The translations under genes and the position numbers were made by a program. Source: Ruminococcus bicirculans (ex Wegman et al. 2014) (lineage in GTDB: Bacteria; Bacillota; Clostridia; Oscillospirales; Ruminococcaceae). From it: a stretch of DNA of 64,000 nt. The stretch covers positions 1,674,001-1,738,000 of the forward strand of contig NZ_HF545616.1 of the NCBI RefSeq assembly GCF_000723465.1, written 5' to 3'. This document shows, one piece after another, positions 36,771 to 46,407 of this stretch. Each line of letters starts with the position of its first letter. The first letter of the stretch is position 1. Under the pieces are notes generated by a model. It was not told the DNA's origin. It saw nothing but the letters and a program-made list of their open reading frames with translations, and did not search any database.

Positions 36771-36789
36771 TACGCCAATTTTACGCCAA
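36771..36789 (+). repeat. Candidate attachment site, right copy of the 19-bp direct repeat
   Basis: Identical to 7846-7864 (TACGCCAATTTTACGCCAA). Here it sits in a different inverted repeat (CCTACGCCA to TGGCGTAGG, 36769-36800). No integrase lies beside it. The gap 36667-37052 contains no gene; a further hairpin (TCGCAAATCC... GGGTTTGCGA, about 36841-36870) follows. Confidence 0.5.
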
Positions 36790-37052
36790 AATGGCGTAGG
36801 TTTTGCGAGAATATATAAACTTTTGTAAAAAGCAAAAACGTCGCAAATCCAGTAAAATCAAGGGTTTGCGAGCTTTTGAAAAGATATAAAAAGGCGGTGT
36901 GGGTATTTCCCTACGATGAAGACGTTGGAGTAAACATAGTAAGATAGTTTGTTGAATTAATGGGCAATTCAGAATATGGGTTGCCCATTTTCTAAGCAGA
37001 AATATAATTAGGATTCATAGAAAAAATAAACTAAAATTTAAAGGAGAAGCAC

Positions 37053-37658
37053 ATGGGAAAGAAACAAGTTCCAACCGCATCTGAATTACGTGAGTACCTC
37101 GCAAAAGAAAGAGCATATCTAGTTGATTGTGTCAAAAACAATAAAACATTTGTAATAACAGGTCCAAAGTTTCCGGGCGAAACAATTTGGAGATCTAAGA
37201 TTACATTGCCTTTGCTGGAAGCTGCCGAAGAGGTCGGCACATCAAACGAGGAAATATGGGAACTGTGCAAAAAAAGAACTCAAACGACACACGCCCCTGT
37301 TACGCTTAAAGAATATCAGCGCATGCTTCCTTTTGCACAGAAAGAAAAAACGGTCGACGCTGTATTAAAACTTTTGGAAACGTATATCCCACCTTTTGAT
37401 GACAAGTATTGGACGGGTTTTGATATTGCCGGATATTATTATTGCCTTGCTCTTATTTCATTGTCCGATTATAGAAAAGAAGATTGTGAAAAACAGCTAT
37501 GGACGACCATTGACCAATTCTTTAAATACGATATTGGGCTGGAGAACATCCCAGTTTTGTTAAGAAACATGACTATATTAGGGTCTTCAAGACCTGTACT
37601 GAAAAAAATGGGGGCAATCATTGAAGCAGAGATCGAAAAAAGAGCGGTAAACAAGTGA
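37053..37658 (+). CDS. Uncharacterised 201-residue protein
   Basis: An intact frame with AAAGGAGAAG before the ATG. Hydrophilic, mainly helical, no signal peptide. It begins MGKKQVPTASELREYL and has an aromatic patch around FDDKYWTGFDIAGYYYCLALI. No family recognised. It is the first gene outside the proposed island, and a terminator follows 50 bp after its stop. Confidence 0.6.
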   Translation: MGKKQVPTASELREYLAKERAYLVDCVKNNKTFVITGPKFPGETIWRSKITLPLLEAAEEVGTSNEEIWELCKKRTQTTHAPVTLKEYQRMLPFAQKEKTVDAVLKLLETYIPPFDDKYWTGFDIAGYYYCLALISLSDYRKEDCEKQLWTTIDQFFKYDIGLENIPVLLRNMTILGSSRPVLKKMGAIIEAEIEKRAVNK

Positions 37659-37707
37659 CGTTCTTACGAGTTGTTTCACAATAGTGGCTTACATTTTCGT
37701 TGAAACC

Positions 37708-37752
37708 TACCCTTTGAGAGAGGAGAAATCCCTTTCTCAAAGGGTATTTTTA
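37708..37752 (+). terminator. Rho-independent terminator
   Basis: TACCCTTTGAGA and TCTCAAAGGGTA form a 12-bp stem, followed by TTTTTAT. Confidence 0.85.
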
Positions 37753-37824
37753 TATTGTGCAGTTTGTATGAGGTTCCTTGTGTTTCATATTATCACATAA
37801 GAAACCGCAAAGACATCACCGCTC

Positions 37825-38616
37825 TTACTTCTCCTCAAACATCCACTCGACCGCCTTTTCAGCATACTCACTCCAAAAAATCATATCGTGGTTGCCTTTG
37901 CTTTCAAAATACTCGTGAGAAACGTTTCTGCTTTCAAGAAATTTGTGAAGATCACGGTTGTTTTCAAGCAGGAAATCTTCTGTACCGCAGCACATAAATA
38001 TATCTGGGATATTTTTGCCCTCTCGCTGAAGTTCGTCTATAAGAAATTCGGGATTGTTCCTGCTGTTCAGCACCTCAGACGTTTCGCCGAAACATTCTCT
38101 GTAATATTCATAATTCGCTGTGGCATTGCCTTGCCCCTCTGACATTCCTGCGACTTCGTGTACGATAAGAGCCGAAGATAATGCCGCAACCTTGCCAAAG
38201 GTTTCTGGATATGCAAATGCTGTATGAAGCGCACCAAATCCGCCCATTGAAAGACCCATAATGTATGTTTCACTGCCGTCTTTCGCAAGTCTGAAAACTC
38301 GTCTTACATAGTCCACAAGCTCCTCGCCGACGAATTTGCAGAACTGATGACCAGTCGAGCGTCCGTCCAGCCAAAAAGAATTTTCGCCCGAGGGGATAAC
38401 TACCGCAAAATTATACTTGTCCGAAAGATATTCAGGCACCCAGTTTTCTGCGTCGCCTGTAAAACCGTGCAGCAAGAAAAGCGTTTTGGTGCTGTTTTCC
38501 GAGTATTTCGTATCTGTCTGCCCCCAGTCCTGCCTTATGTCACTTGGCAGGTACATTTTAAACGTGGTATATCTCCGCAGGCAATTTGAATAAAATCTGA
38601 TCGTTAAGTTTGACAT
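37825..38616 (-). CDS. Alpha/beta hydrolase, esterase of the EstA/S-formylglutathione hydrolase type
   Basis: 263 residues. LFLLHGFTGDAENWV gives the oxyanion-hole strand, IMGLSMGGFGALH the Ser nucleophile elbow (GxSxGG), and a late KGNHDMIFW the catalytic His. No signal peptide, so probably cytoplasmic. Family members cleave short-chain esters such as tributyrin or acetylated sugars. AGGAGG precedes the ATG. Confidence 0.88.
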   Translation of the reverse strand: MSNLTIRFYSNCLRRYTTFKMYLPSDIRQDWGQTDTKYSENSTKTLFLLHGFTGDAENWVPEYLSDKYNFAVVIPSGENSFWLDGRSTGHQFCKFVGEELVDYVRRVFRLAKDGSETYIMGLSMGGFGALHTAFAYPETFGKVAALSSALIVHEVAGMSEGQGNATANYEYYRECFGETSEVLNSRNNPEFLIDELQREGKNIPDIFMCCGTEDFLLENNRDLHKFLESRNVSHEYFESKGNHDMIFWSEYAEKAVEWMFEEK

Positions 38617-38743
38617 AGCTTTTCCTCCTGTCTTTTATATAATTATACTACATAAAATCAGGTTTGTCTAATGGGGCAGCGAAAAAATTTTTCAATTTCC
38701 CTCACAAAATCATTTATCCCTATAAAAATAAAGATCACATCTG

Positions 38744-38863
38744 TCAAAGCCTCGTCCCAACGTACCTTGCCGCTTTTTCATAATATTTTTTGTCGATCAT
38801 AATTCTACGCTCCTCCACATTTACAAGGTGTCTGTCTACCCCGTCTGCAACTATTTTATTCAT
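38744..38863 (-). pseudogene. Short gene-tail remnant
   Basis: 39 codons, MNKIVADGVDRHLVNVEERR... YYEKAARYVGTRL, with no clear ribosome site. It reads like the C-terminus of a longer protein rather than a complete one. Family not recognised. The remainder of 38617-38959 shows no gene. Confidence 0.3.
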
Positions 38864-38959
38864 TATATCAAAATCAAAGCCGCAAAGTCAAACCAGCAAA
38901 AAAGATGTCTGACCTTGCGGCTTTTGACCTTTATAATACAATACTAACCGAAATGTGCC

Positions 38960-39673
38960 CTACATATCCTCCCTCATCATATCATTCTCACTCTTTATAA
39001 ACATAAGCACAAAGCATATAAGCAGCAATGCACAAGATATCCATATAAACTCATTGCCTATGTATAATGAATATGCTCCGCCTATTCCTGCACCGCAGGC
39101 AAATACGAATATCGTAAGAAAATATTGCAGCGATTTCCTAAGCAGCGACTTGTCCCCTATCCTCATGTATGCACTTATGGATTCCATTGCACTTCTCATA
39201 TTTCCTATGCACATCGTGCTTGCGTATGGATAACTATTTACTTTCCTGAACGATTGCACCTGCATTGCACAGGCACATGATGAAAGTGCATTCGCAACAA
39301 AATCGTATGAACCGCCAAGCGGTATAAACCCCACAATGCAAAGCAGCACCATTTCCGTGAAAACTATTATCTGCCGCCAATGTATAAATCCCACGTCCTT
39401 GAAACGTGCGTGCAGACGCTCGGCTATGAAAATCCCCATTGCAAACGCCAGCACAGGTATAAGATAGTGCAACGCCCTGTGCCAGTTGCCTTTTGCGACA
39501 TATGTGCTCATAAGCACAATGTTTCCCGTCTGTGCATTTGAAAAAACTTCACCTCGCACAAAATACGAATATGCGTCCTGCAAGCCCCCTGATATGGTCA
39601 GAAGTATCATGAGCATATTGGTTTCAGACATTTGTTTTCTTGATCGTAACATCATTTTATCATATTCCTTCAT
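38960..39673 (-). CDS. YoaK (DUF1275) family membrane protein
   Basis: 237 residues with six to seven hydrophobic segments. Family marks are LLTISGGLQDAYSYFVRGEVFSNAQTGNIVLM near the start and a CACAMQVQSFRKV middle. Integral cytoplasmic-membrane protein of unknown transport or regulatory role. Divergent from the LysR gene. Confidence 0.88.
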   Translation of the reverse strand: MKEYDKMMLRSRKQMSETNMLMILLTISGGLQDAYSYFVRGEVFSNAQTGNIVLMSTYVAKGNWHRALHYLIPVLAFAMGIFIAERLHARFKDVGFIHWRQIIVFTEMVLLCIVGFIPLGGSYDFVANALSSCACAMQVQSFRKVNSYPYASTMCIGNMRSAMESISAYMRIGDKSLLRKSLQYFLTIFVFACGAGIGGAYSLYIGNEFIWISCALLLICFVLMFIKSENDMMREDM

Positions 39674-39808
39674 AAAAAATTAACAAGAAAAATATTTTTA
39701 TGCACTTTAATTTTCTCCTTTTTCCATTATAATTATCTCAGATATATAAGTCAAATATATAATTGATATGGAAGATATAAAATATTGATATAGCAAGAAA
39801 GTGATAAA

Positions 39809-40711
39809 GTGAATATAAATTACGAATATTATAAGATATTTTATTATGCCGCAAAGAACCGCAGCTTTTCAAGAACGGCAAAAGTGCTGCTCACAAATCA
39901 GCCTAATATCACAAGGGTGATAAAAATACTCGAAGGAGAACTTGGCTGCACGCTTTTCAATCGAATGAAAAACGGCGTCACGCTTACCCCTGAGGGAGAG
40001 ATACTTTACGAGCACATCTCAAAGGCGGTGGAACTTATTACAGAGGGCGAAGATGAGATCTCAAAAGCCAACGACCTGCAAAGCGGAACTGTCACCATAA
40101 GTGTGACGGAGACCGCACTTCACGGCGTTATGCTGCCACTTCTCAATGAGTTCCATGAAAGATATCCGGGAATAAAAATAAAGCTGCTGAACCATTCAAC
40201 CCCTCAGGCACTGACTGCTCTCAAAAGCGGCATTGCAAACCTCGCTGTGGTAACAACGCCGATAAGCACAGAGGGCTCGCTGAATTTTCATAAGCTCAGA
40301 GAGTTCCGTGAACTTATCATATGCAGCACAAAGCTAAAGGATCTTGCAAAGCGAACGCTCACTCTTGAGGAACTTTGCAGCCACCCTATAATATCACTTA
40401 ACCGAAACACAAGGACATATGATTTCTATTCCGACTTCTTTTTCCAGCATGGAATAGATTTTCAGCCGGATATTGAGGTCGCAACCGCCGATCAGATAAT
40501 GCCGCTTGTGAAAAGCAACCTTGGCATAGGTCTTATACCTGAACCAATGGCACAAAGCGGCGATGTTTATATTCTGAAAACTGATGAAGAGCTTCCAAAG
40601 AGGAGCATCGTTCTTGCAGAAAATGCAGACAAAAAACTCAATGCCGCCGCTACAGAGATACAAAAAATGATACTGAAAAAGTGTAATATGTTTGCAAATG
40701 CTGAGATATGA
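39809..40711 (+). CDS. LysR-family transcriptional regulator
   Basis: 300 residues. The N-terminal winged HTH has YYKIFYYAAKNRSFSRTAKVL... ITRVIKILEGELGCTLFNR; the rest is the LysR substrate-binding domain (about 90-290). It is divergent from the YoaK gene and 24 bp before a two-gene operon ending in a threonine/serine exporter, its likely targets. A fragment of a close paralogue lies at 45336-45475. Confidence 0.93.
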   Translation: MNINYEYYKIFYYAAKNRSFSRTAKVLLTNQPNITRVIKILEGELGCTLFNRMKNGVTLTPEGEILYEHISKAVELITEGEDEISKANDLQSGTVTISVTETALHGVMLPLLNEFHERYPGIKIKLLNHSTPQALTALKSGIANLAVVTTPISTEGSLNFHKLREFRELIICSTKLKDLAKRTLTLEELCSHPIISLNRNTRTYDFYSDFFFQHGIDFQPDIEVATADQIMPLVKSNLGIGLIPEPMAQSGDVYILKTDEELPKRSIVLAENADKKLNAAATEIQKMILKKCNMFANAEI

Positions 40712-40734
40712 CATACATGAAAGGAGATAATAAT

Positions 40735-41532
40735 ATGCCTACAGTTTTGCCAAAAGAAAATGAAGTTGAACAGTTTTTTTCAAGGATAATGGCATCGGAA
40801 GGAGCTTGCGAAAGGCTCAGCAGCGTGCTTTACGATCACCTTAGCGACGACGATATGCAGACCGATCCTGACCCAAAACATCTTGTGCAGGTGCTTTTGA
40901 CCGCATATACGAACGGTGATATAAGTGCACTTCTGCTGGAGCTTTGTGGAAGAAGTCTTTTCGATCTGCTGAGAGAGGCATACCTTATACCAAAGCGTTT
41001 TCACGGAAAAGCCGGAAAAAATCCTGAACTCCTTACGACCCCTGAAGGCGATGTCATTGAAGAAAAGAAAAAGCTTGTCACAAAGCATGAGTTCGAGAAA
41101 TTTCGTGATGTGTACAAAAACCACAGCTGTGCACCACGTTCAAAGCTTTATCTTGCAGACGGATATGACCTTATGAGGGTCTATACCGACGGAATGAACA
41201 TTAAGGAAAAGCGTGTTGACAAAAGACGTGGCGTGCTTATACTTTACGCCCTGCCTGACACTGTAAAGCTTGGACTTTCCGAGGCTCAGACCTATGATGT
41301 TATATGGAATACTTTCCACAAGATACAGCAGACTGCCCCAACTGCAATGGTCTATTACGGACAAGAAACAGGCGAAAAGGCTGGAAAATCATTTGATGAG
41401 ATCGGCGTTTTACTGCCTGTTCATCAGTTTGAAAAGAAAATGCTCATGCACCTCAGCGAGATAGACGGCATTGTGCTTGCCTGCCGTGAGGAAATGATGA
41501 AAAAAGCAGGCTCAGACAGCCTTGATCTTTAA
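40735..41532 (+). CDS. Uncharacterised protein upstream of the ThrE exporter
   Basis: Start at 40735 with AAAGGAGATAAT upstream; an ATG 27 bp earlier overlaps the LysR stop region and is less likely. 265 residues, soluble, mixed helix and strand, with blocks such as RGVLILYALPDTVKLGLSEAQTYDV and FDEIGVLLPVHQFEKKML. No family recognised. It is co-transcribed with the ThrE-type exporter 18 bp downstream. Confidence 0.7.
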   Translation: MPTVLPKENEVEQFFSRIMASEGACERLSSVLYDHLSDDDMQTDPDPKHLVQVLLTAYTNGDISALLLELCGRSLFDLLREAYLIPKRFHGKAGKNPELLTTPEGDVIEEKKKLVTKHEFEKFRDVYKNHSCAPRSKLYLADGYDLMRVYTDGMNIKEKRVDKRRGVLILYALPDTVKLGLSEAQTYDVIWNTFHKIQQTAPTAMVYYGQETGEKAGKSFDEIGVLLPVHQFEKKMLMHLSEIDGIVLACREEMMKKAGSDSLDL

Positions 41533-41550
41533 AAACGGAAGTGATACTGA

Positions 41551-42879
41551 ATGTCACAAACTATAGTTAAGAAAAATCACATGGATATCCCATGGCACGA
41601 TTTCACAGACGCCGAAAAGGACGAGCCAGTATCAAAGGCGAGCCTAAAAGAAAAAGCCTCTGTTATAGGCAGGGTGGGAATGATGTTTCTCTCCTGCGGA
41701 ACGGGAGCGTGGCGTGTGAGAAGTTCCATGAACACCATGTCGGAATGTATGGGACTGACCTGCACAGCAGATATCGGGCTTATGTCCATAAACTACACCT
41801 GTTTTGACGGCGAGGCTTGCTTTTCGCAGTCTCTTTGCCTTACTAACACGGGAGTAAACAATTCAAAGCTAACACGTCTTGAAAATTTCATCAACGATTT
41901 TGTCGGCCGCTGTGATAGTTTGACTTGCGAACAGGTCCACAATGAACTTGACGATATCGAAAAGATACACGGACTTTACTCGCCGCCTGTTTTGGGCCTT
42001 GCGGCGGCACTTGCCTGCGGAGCGTTCACATTCCTGCTTGGCGGTGGACTGACCGAGATGATATGTGCATTTTTCGGCGCAGGCATTGGCAATTATGTGC
42101 GGAGCAAATTCACAAAGCACCACCTTACCCTTGTGCTTGGAATAGTTGCCTCAGTATCGGCGGCGTGCCTTTCATATGCAGGGCTGTTTGAACTTGCGAA
42201 AATACTTTTCAATATAAAAATGCAGCATGAGGCAGGCTACATATGTGCAATGCTTTTTATTATACCTGGTTTTCCGTTCATCACAAGCGGCATAGACCTT
42301 TCAAAGCTCGATATGCGTTCGGGCATCGAGCGGCTGACCTACGCCCTCATCATTATAATTGTAGCCACAATGACGGCGTGGTTAATGGCACTTATCCTGC
42401 ACCTTACGCCAATGGACTTTTTGCCTCTGCACCTTACCTTATGGCAGTTCATACTGTTCAGACTTGCGGCAAGTTTCTGCGGGGTTTTCGGATTTTCCGT
42501 TATGTTCAACAGCCCTGTCAAGCTTGCAGCCTCTGCGGCAGTTATAGGTGCACTTGCAAACACTCTGAGATTGGAACTTGTTGACCTTGTTTCATTTCCT
42601 CCGGCAGCTGCTGCGTTTGTGGGGGCATTCACCGCAGGCATACTCGCCTCGCTGCTGAAAAAGTATGTGGGCTATCCGAGAATATCCATAACCGTTCCGT
42701 CCATAGTCATAATGGTTCCGGGATTATATCTTTACAAGGCTTTCTATAATTTGGGCGTCATGTCCCTTGAAACATCTGCGTCATGGCTTGCGTCTGCTCT
42801 GCTGATAATACTAGCTCTACCTTTGGGGCTTATCTTCGCTAGGATAATTACGGACAGGTCATTTAGGTGTTGTACTTAA
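41551..42879 (+). CDS. Threonine/serine exporter family protein (ThrE-like)
   Basis: 442 residues. The N-terminal hydrophilic ThrE domain carries FLSCGTGAWRVRSSMNTMSECMG. About ten membrane segments follow (from about residue 140), with the second ThrE part (IGALANTLRLELVD, GAFTAGILASLLKK, ITVPSIVIMVPGLYLYKA). Fusion of both halves in one chain is common in Firmicutes. Inner-membrane exporter of threonine, serine or related compounds. Probably regulated by the upstream LysR protein. Confidence 0.9.
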   Translation: MSQTIVKKNHMDIPWHDFTDAEKDEPVSKASLKEKASVIGRVGMMFLSCGTGAWRVRSSMNTMSECMGLTCTADIGLMSINYTCFDGEACFSQSLCLTNTGVNNSKLTRLENFINDFVGRCDSLTCEQVHNELDDIEKIHGLYSPPVLGLAAALACGAFTFLLGGGLTEMICAFFGAGIGNYVRSKFTKHHLTLVLGIVASVSAACLSYAGLFELAKILFNIKMQHEAGYICAMLFIIPGFPFITSGIDLSKLDMRSGIERLTYALIIIIVATMTAWLMALILHLTPMDFLPLHLTLWQFILFRLAASFCGVFGFSVMFNSPVKLAASAAVIGALANTLRLELVDLVSFPPAAAAFVGAFTAGILASLLKKYVGYPRISITVPSIVIMVPGLYLYKAFYNLGVMSLETSASWLASALLIILALPLGLIFARIITDRSFRCCT

Positions 42880-42978
42880 AATCTTAGTCATAGCTAAAGC
42901 TATACTGAACCCACATAAAAAACTATATTGATATACACTTTCCTATTAAGACTATTCTCCTTTACCTATAACTGGGGT

Positions 42979-43210
42979 CAGCGGCATTTGTCAGCAAAAG
43001 CGAAGTGCTGAGGTGTTTTAAGAACATAACAGGACAGTCGCCGTTTGAATATCTAAAAAATTATCGTCTGCGCAATGCGGCATATATGAAAAAAACACAT
43101 CTGACTCGATAAATGCTATCTGTGGGCTTTGCGACTTTGACGATCACAGCTATTTTTCAAAAGTCTTTAAAGAAGCCTACGGGTGCAGCCCCAGAGATTT
43201 TAGAAAGTAG
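42979..43210 (+). pseudogene. AraC-family regulator remnant
   Basis: Codes for the C-terminal AraC HTH pair: SKSEVLRCFKNITGQSPFEY and LRNAAYMKKT in one frame, then after a shift near 43090 SINAICGLCDFDDHSYFSKVF and CSPRDFRK. The N-terminal domain is absent. Only remnant sequence lies between the exporter gene and 43372. Confidence 0.8.
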
Positions 43211-43372
43211 AATATACGGGACAATATCTCACAGATTTATCCGTCTGTCATGTAGACATTACATTTTCCTGTTTATAGGACTACGATAAAACTATTATCA
43301 AACAAAAGACGTTTCATTTTATCCAAATGGAACGTCTTTTGCATTTGTGCTTTTTCTTGTATGAAAAACGAG

Positions 43373-43858
43373 TCAATTATTCTCCTCCCAATAATCCTCT
43401 GCATCCTCGTAGTCATAGAAATCATCATAGTGATCTTCATAGAGATCCTCTGGGTCGTCATAATCATGAGCATCATACTCAGCAGATTTACTGGTTGAGG
43501 TTTTATTGGTATTCTTACGGGTAGCTCTGGTAGCTGAACTACTTGCCGTAGTGGTTTTCGGACGTGATGTTGTAGCAGTTGTGAATGCTGGAGTATAGCT
43601 GTTCTTATTATTGTAATACTTAGGGTCATGTATCAAACAGTAGCAGCTGCCTTCTTCAGGAGTATTGTCACAGCCGGAGTGTGCGCATTTGGGGCGCAGG
43701 GCATCATAGATCATGGCTATCCCTATGATGATCAACACAGCGACAACGATTCCTTTGAGATTGAACGAACTATGCTGAGAGCTGTTTTCTGTTGTCAGCT
43801 TGTAGCCTATATAATCGTCAAGCAATTCCTTGTTTCTGTTGTTTTTTCCAGATTCCAT
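43373..43858 (-). CDS. Single-pass membrane protein with Thr/Ser linker and acidic tail
   Basis: 161 residues from the ATG at 43858, with GGAGG upstream. A cytoplasmic basic start of about 35 residues is followed by one membrane helix (GIVVAVLIIIGIAMIYDAL). A small Cys/His patch follows (CAHSGCDNTPEEGSCYCLIH), then a Thr/Ser-rich linker and a tail dominated by Asp, Glu and Tyr. Probably exposed outside the cell. The Cys/His patch could bind metal or form disulfides. No named family. Confidence 0.65.
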   Translation of the reverse strand: MESGKNNRNKELLDDYIGYKLTTENSSQHSSFNLKGIVVAVLIIIGIAMIYDALRPKCAHSGCDNTPEEGSCYCLIHDPKYYNNKNSYTPAFTTATTSRPKTTTASSSATRATRKNTNKTSTSKSAEYDAHDYDDPEDLYEDHYDDFYDYEDAEDYWEENN

Positions 43859-44110
43859 AATCACACCTCCAAACTGTATTTCTAATATTATACCATATTT
43901 TTTAGATTTGTGGTAACAATTTTTGGACAGTTGCTTATTCTGTCCATTTTATTATTTTTTAGTGGCAAAGTCGGGAGATGTTGCCCACTTGGACGTTTTT
44001 ATAAAGCAACGAACCATTGAGTACGAAACAACGAATTGATAATTGACCTGAGTTTATCTCTATGCTATAATTAGCGTACACCGGTGATAAAATAATTCGG
44101 AGGTATTTAA

Positions 44111-45238
44111 ATGCAAGTAAAAATTGGTGAGAAAATAAAAGAACTGCGAAAGGTGACAGGAAGGAAGCAAGAGGACCTAGCCACCGCCTTAGGTGTTACG
44201 CCACAAGCCATTTCAAGGTGGGAGGCAAATGGCGGTTATCCGGACATGGAGATGATCCCATCGATAGCTAACTATTTCCATATATCAATCGATGAATTGT
44301 TTGGCTATAATAATGACAGGAACAGAATTATTCAGGAATATAATGATAAGGCTCAATGGCTGATAAATAATAACGATGATATGACAGAGTGTATTGCCCT
44401 AATGCGTAGAGGGCTTGAAGAGTTTCCAGACAGAGTGGATTTTAAGACCAAGCTTGCTTTTGCTTTACATAAGCAAGGTTGGAAAAATAAAGGCAAAGAG
44501 CCAAATATCTTTTGGGAAGAAGCCGCTAAACTGTATGAGAAATTATTGCCTCATGACCAATCGTGCATCATTCCGTTATTATCCGTATATTCCTGCCTTG
44601 GTAAATATGAAAAAGCCGAGCAGAAAGCATCTGAACAGCCCGACCTTGAATTGTGCAGACAAGTTCTGCTGGGGAATTTAGGAAGTATCGGCAGTATAAA
44701 TGATGAGAAAAGGGCTGAACAATATCGTGGAGACGCAGTGTTAGAGCTTCTTCATGCTTTTCAAAAATCACTTGATGAAGCGATAGTGTGTAATAATGAG
44801 CTGAATAATAGTCGAGAAGGATTGGAGCTTCTTTTATTGACTCGACAGTTGTTTGATAAAATAGTAGGTACTGAATGCCATGGATTTCACAGTGACTTAT
44901 GTTTTATAGATATGAGATGCGTCAAAATCGCAAATAATATCGGAGATCATAAAGTTGCAATGGACTGTTTTGATTCAGCGTTTGAGCAATATATTAAATT
45001 TGAACAATGGAAAATTAAACAATTCAAAAGATGGGAAGAACGGAATAATAAGAGCATAAATGATGAGAATAACGATGAGCATTTTACTTCATCACTGTTG
45101 AAATCTGTAAATCCGTCAGGTCATAAAGTAATTGTATGTGAGCCAAGCTTTTTAGTAAAGACTGCGACTTCCTTTCCAGAGAAGGAAAAGAAGTTAATTA
45201 CAGAAGATCCAAAGTACGCTTGCATATTTGAACAATGA
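44111..45238 (+). CDS. XRE-family regulator with C-terminal helical repeats
   Basis: 375 residues. The HTH_3 domain covers 1-65 (IGEKIKELRKVTGRKQEDLATALGV... ISRWEANGGYPDMEMIPSIANYF). The long C-terminal part is helical and TPR-like, as in the RRNPP-like and abundant Clostridia regulators of this form. GGAGG precedes the ATG. Confidence 0.9.
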   Translation: MQVKIGEKIKELRKVTGRKQEDLATALGVTPQAISRWEANGGYPDMEMIPSIANYFHISIDELFGYNNDRNRIIQEYNDKAQWLINNNDDMTECIALMRRGLEEFPDRVDFKTKLAFALHKQGWKNKGKEPNIFWEEAAKLYEKLLPHDQSCIIPLLSVYSCLGKYEKAEQKASEQPDLELCRQVLLGNLGSIGSINDEKRAEQYRGDAVLELLHAFQKSLDEAIVCNNELNNSREGLELLLLTRQLFDKIVGTECHGFHSDLCFIDMRCVKIANNIGDHKVAMDCFDSAFEQYIKFEQWKIKQFKRWEERNNKSINDENNDEHFTSSLLKSVNPSGHKVIVCEPSFLVKTATSFPEKEKKLITEDPKYACIFEQ

Positions 45239-45335
45239 TTTTACATGATCAGTAAACAACAAAAACCTTTCTTTCGTTCGACAAATTTCAGTTTATAAAG
45301 GTACAGTTAAATTATTATCAAAATAATGGTCACAC

Positions 45336-45475
45336 AACACCACAGGCTCTCGCCACACTGAAAAGCAGCGTGGCAGACCTTGCGGTGGTGACAACGCCTA
45401 TAAGCACCAAGGGTTCACTCAGATAACATAAGCCAAAAGAGTTCCATGAGCTTATCCCCATTATGCAACTTGAAG
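45336..45475 (+). pseudogene. Fragment of a LysR-type regulator
   Basis: About 140 bp closely similar to bases 40195-40335 of the LysR gene (TPQALATLKS, DLAVVTTPIST, GSLR then a stop, and a shifted EFHELI). It corresponds to the middle of the substrate-binding domain. Nothing else of the gene remains. The rest of 45239-45587 has no gene. Confidence 0.75.
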
Positions 45476-45587
45476 CGAACTCTATGCCAATGGGTAAAAA
45501 TTTTTTCAAACCTCCCCAATTTTACCCCTAAGTATGCTATAATAGAATAGACAAGAAACCCGACCCCAAACCCAGCGAGGTGCTTTT

Positions 45588-46316
45588 ATGACATATGCAA
45601 TATCTGATATTCACGGCTGTTATGAGGAGTATATTAAGCTTCTCGAAAAAATCAACTTTTCTGAGGACGATACCCTCTATATCCTAGGTGACATCTGCGA
45701 CAGGGGCGAAAAACCTATGGAGATCTATAACGACATCATGGCTCGTGATAATGTTATCCCGCTGTTCGGCAACCACGAACACCTTGCCTATATCAATCTC
45801 CGCCACCTTATAAAAAATGATGTGAGCAAGCTTACAAAAGACGAACGGCTAGACCTGATAGATTGGCTCACCAGCGGAGGCAAACCCACTTTCAGCGAAT
45901 TTATCTCCCTCTCAAAAGCCGACCGCATGGACTTTATGGAGTTTCTCAAAAGCTTCTCAATGTATGAGGATATTACCATAAACGGCAAACGTTTTGTCCT
46001 CACCCATGCAGGTCTTGGGGGCTTTAGCGAGGATAAGCCCCTTGATGAATATACCCTCCACCAGCTTATCTGGGAGCGTGCCGACTATTCAAAACGCTAT
46101 TTCAGCGACCCGAATACTTTCCTTGTGACAGGTCACACCCCTACCGCCAATATCCCCAACCACGGCAGACCCGAAGCCTACAAAGCCAACGGACACATAG
46201 CCATAGACTGTGGCTGTGCCTCAGGTGGACGGCTGTGCGCATACTGCTTTGAAACAGACAGGGAGTTTTATGTTGACAAAATAAACCAGTCCCTTGAAAA
46301 TCACTTCAAAATGTGA
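45588..46316 (+). CDS. Metallophosphoesterase, Ser/Thr protein phosphatase type
   Basis: 242 residues. Metal-binding motifs are AISDIHGCYEEY (DxH), LGDICDRG (GDxxDRG), LFGNHEHLAY (GNHE), and later His residues in THAGLGG and VTGHTPT. The pattern fits PrpA/ApaH-like phosphatases acting on phosphoproteins or dinucleoside polyphosphates. Cytoplasmic. The upstream site is GCGAGGTG. Confidence 0.92.
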   Translation: MTYAISDIHGCYEEYIKLLEKINFSEDDTLYILGDICDRGEKPMEIYNDIMARDNVIPLFGNHEHLAYINLRHLIKNDVSKLTKDERLDLIDWLTSGGKPTFSEFISLSKADRMDFMEFLKSFSMYEDITINGKRFVLTHAGLGGFSEDKPLDEYTLHQLIWERADYSKRYFSDPNTFLVTGHTPTANIPNHGRPEAYKANGHIAIDCGCASGGRLCAYCFETDREFYVDKINQSLENHFKM

Positions 46317-46407
46317 TATACTTGTCCTAATAACATAACCGACGAGGACAAAACGGGGTTATGCCGTATTAAAGCGTATTTATAGATTATATTTTATGGA
46401 GGTAATC

